From assembly GCA_003242355.1 (NCBI GenBank), contig QGUH01000254.1, positions 1 to 6,082 of the forward strand: a stretch of DNA of 6,082 nt. Direction: 5' to 3'. The notes beneath the pieces were generated by a model. That model searched no databases and was not told the DNA's origin. It worked only from the letters and a program-made list of their open reading frames with translations. Below, in pieces: positions 5,511 to 6,082 of the stretch (its first letter is position 1; every line of letters starts with the position of its first letter). The DNA comes from Pseudomonadota bacterium. Lineage in GTDB: Bacteria > Myxococcota_A > Polyangia > Polyangiales > Polyangiaceae. The translations under genes were made by a program, and so were the position numbers.

Positions 5511-5758
5511 GAGCGGATCAACCGCCCGCATGGAGTGGTGGAGGTCCACAAAGGGCGGATCAACCGCCCATTTCGGCGCGTCGAGGGGGCGAAGGGCGGA
5601 TCAACCGCCCAATTTGGCGGTTTGGGGCGTGGGGGAGGGCGGTTGATCCGCTCTTTCGAGGCGGAGAGGAGCGAATGAGGGCGGTTGATCCGCTCTTGGA
5701 GAGAGGGCGAAAGGCGGCAGGGGCGGTTGATCCGCTCTGTGGCGCGGATGAACCGGTT
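5511..5758. repeat. Helically phased array of 17-bp semi-palindromes
   Basis: The 17-mer G(A/G)GCGGATCAACCGCCC occurs forward at 5511-5527, 5553-5569 and 5594-5610, and as its reverse complement GGGCGGTTGATCCGCTC at 5637-5653, 5679-5695 and 5721-5737. The six copies differ only at the second base. A degenerate forward copy (12 of 17) lies at 5742-5758. Centres are at 5519, 5561, 5602, 5645, 5687, 5729 and 5750: steps of 42, 41, 43, 42, 42 and then 21 bp, i.e. four and then two helical turns. The spacers (24-26 bp) are unrelated and purine-rich. Each 17-mer can fold as a 6-bp stem with an ATCAA loop (perfect in copies 2 and 3). The six good copies are mirror-symmetric about 5624. The regular spacing puts all sites on one DNA face, as expected for cooperative protein binding or an iteron-like structure. 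The function is unknown. Confidence 0.9.
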
Positions 5759-5808
5759 CTGTCGACCACGGGTGCGGGGCGAGTCGACGTGAACTGCCGG
5801 TCGGGGTT

Positions 5809-5832
5809 CGCCTGAGGGAAACTCCTCAGGCG
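5809..5832. terminator. Strong hairpin, possible terminator or structural site
   Basis: CGCCTGAGG (5809-5817) pairs perfectly with CCTCAGGCG (5824-5832) around a six-base loop GAAACT. There is no T run on either side, so an intrinsic terminator is not proven. It lies about 410 bp after the large gene's stop and 50 bp after the last array unit. Confidence 0.35.
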
Positions 5833-5899
5833 CGCGATGGAGCGGCGGAGGTTTGCGGAGAGGCTCGTGTTCGGAACGGGAGGGTGACGGATTCGTGGA

Positions 5900-5915
5900 G
5901 TCGCGGTGCCGCGAC
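5900..5915. other. 16-bp palindrome
   Basis: GTCGCGG (5900-5906) and CCGCGAC (5909-5915) are reverse complements around a TG centre. The size fits a dimeric regulator's operator, but the next gene starts 100 bp away and nothing else supports it. Confidence 0.3.
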
Positions 5916-5932
5916 GATGTGGGGCTGGGAAC

Positions 5933-5953
5933 GCGACGGAGGAGATCCGTCGC
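5933..5953. repeat. 8-bp stem hairpin at the IS66 boundary
   Basis: GCGACGGA (5933-5940) pairs with TCCGTCGC (5946-5953) around GGAGA. It ends three bases before the putative IS66 terminus GTAA at 5957. It may be an insertion target hairpin or belong to the host sequence. Confidence 0.4.
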
Positions 5954-5956
5954 TCC

Positions 5957-6082
5957 GTAACCGCCTGCCCAACTGCATCCTGACGAGCGCTGCCCATGCG
6001 TGGATGCTGGGCGCATGACGACGAAGCGCAAAGTGAGGGCCGCCGAGTGGGCGGAGCGGGTTCGGGCTTGGCAACGCAGCGG
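5957..6082 (+). mobile_element. Left end of an IS66-family element, cut by the window edge
   Basis: GTAACCGCCTGCCCAACTGC starts at 5957 and has the GTAA beginning typical of IS66-family terminal inverted repeats. It lies 58 bp upstream of a reading frame whose product resembles the first IS66 accessory protein. The right end, the transposase and the expected 8-bp target duplication (GTCGCTCC at 5949-5956 would be the left copy) lie outside or cannot be checked here. The boundary is therefore an inference from the GTAA start and the gene position. Confidence 0.5.
6015..6082 (+). CDS. IS66-family accessory protein (TnpA-like), N-terminal part
   Basis: ATG 6015 opens a frame that runs off the window after 22 codons: MTTKRKVRAAEWAERVRAWQ and then RS. 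A basic start followed by an E-W-x-x-x-V-x-x-W-x-x-S pattern is typical of the small helix-turn-helix accessory protein that is the first gene of IS66-type elements; its helix-turn-helix (usually ...GLS...FA...G...LYRW) would follow just outside. No clear Shine-Dalgarno is visible in the preceding GCTGGGCGC. Only the N-terminus can be judged, so another helix-turn-helix protein of similar start remains possible. Confidence 0.65.
   Translation, partial: MTTKRKVRAAEWAERVRAWQRS

Noticed and set aside
5511..5758. CRISPR array (17-bp repeats with 24-26 bp spacers)
   Set aside because: The repeats are too short, they invert half-way, the last copy is at half spacing, and no cas gene or leader is present.
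5511..5758. Protein with 14-residue tandem repeats on the minus strand (ERINRP units)
   Set aside because: The 42-bp step equals 14 codons, so the open frame is automatic. After the flip the repeated peptide becomes a different one (RLIRP), and the frame runs antisense through the end of the 730-aa gene. Conservation is at DNA level.
5153..6031. 292-codon minus-strand frame
   Set aside because: It is antisense to the C-terminus of the large gene, the array and the IS66 end together; no protein would plausibly span these.

Overview
The window is GC-rich, with strong G/C preference at third codon positions. Its protein families (a C-terminal ParB-like polymorphic toxin with an immunity partner, a degenerate Rpn/PD-(D/E)XK transposase-like gene, IS66, large uncharacterised multidomain proteins) suggest a myxobacterium-like soil bacterium of the Polyangia. 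This is an inference from style and families; there is no rRNA or marker gene to prove it.

Layout. Positions 1-1058 are a gene graveyard: a minus-strand C-terminal remnant (36-218), a small cysteine-containing gene broken by a one-base frameshift at a T run (198-565), and a pseudogene of an Rpn/YadD-type protein with three frame changes and an internal deletion (719-1058). Next comes a 109-bp palindrome-ended, TA-flanked element resembling a MITE (1066-1174). Positions 1204-2069 (minus) hold an orphan toxin tip and its likely immunity gene, joined by a four-base ATGA overlap. A three-unit degenerate repeat of about 64 bp (2092-2255) runs into the stop of an intact FKBP-type prolyl isomerase gene (2238-2594, minus). 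Divergent from it lies a truncated, frameshifted copy (about 2630-2891) of parts of the large downstream gene.

The only large intact gene is at 3204-5396 (+, 730 aa). It is an uncharacterised multidomain protein with two similar small beta-barrel-like modules and a C-terminal block of the kind found in SEC-C-associated proteins, but without the SEC-C cysteines. Just downstream, 5511-5758 carries the most striking signal of the window: six near-identical 17-bp semi-palindromes spaced 41-43 bp centre to centre (four helical turns). Three lie in one orientation and three in the other, symmetric about position 5624, with a degenerate seventh at exactly half spacing (21 bp). Strong hairpins follow, and then the left end of an IS66-type element whose first gene starts at 6015 and runs off the window.

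How the parts work together. The toxin and immunity genes form one translationally coupled unit. The FKBP gene and the 730-aa gene both seem to start from -10-like TANNNT boxes exactly six bases before ATG without a Shine-Dalgarno, suggesting leaderless transcripts. The rest looks like an accessory region shaped by duplication, decay and insertion. The 17-bp array is best read as a cooperative DNA-binding or structural site of unknown function.
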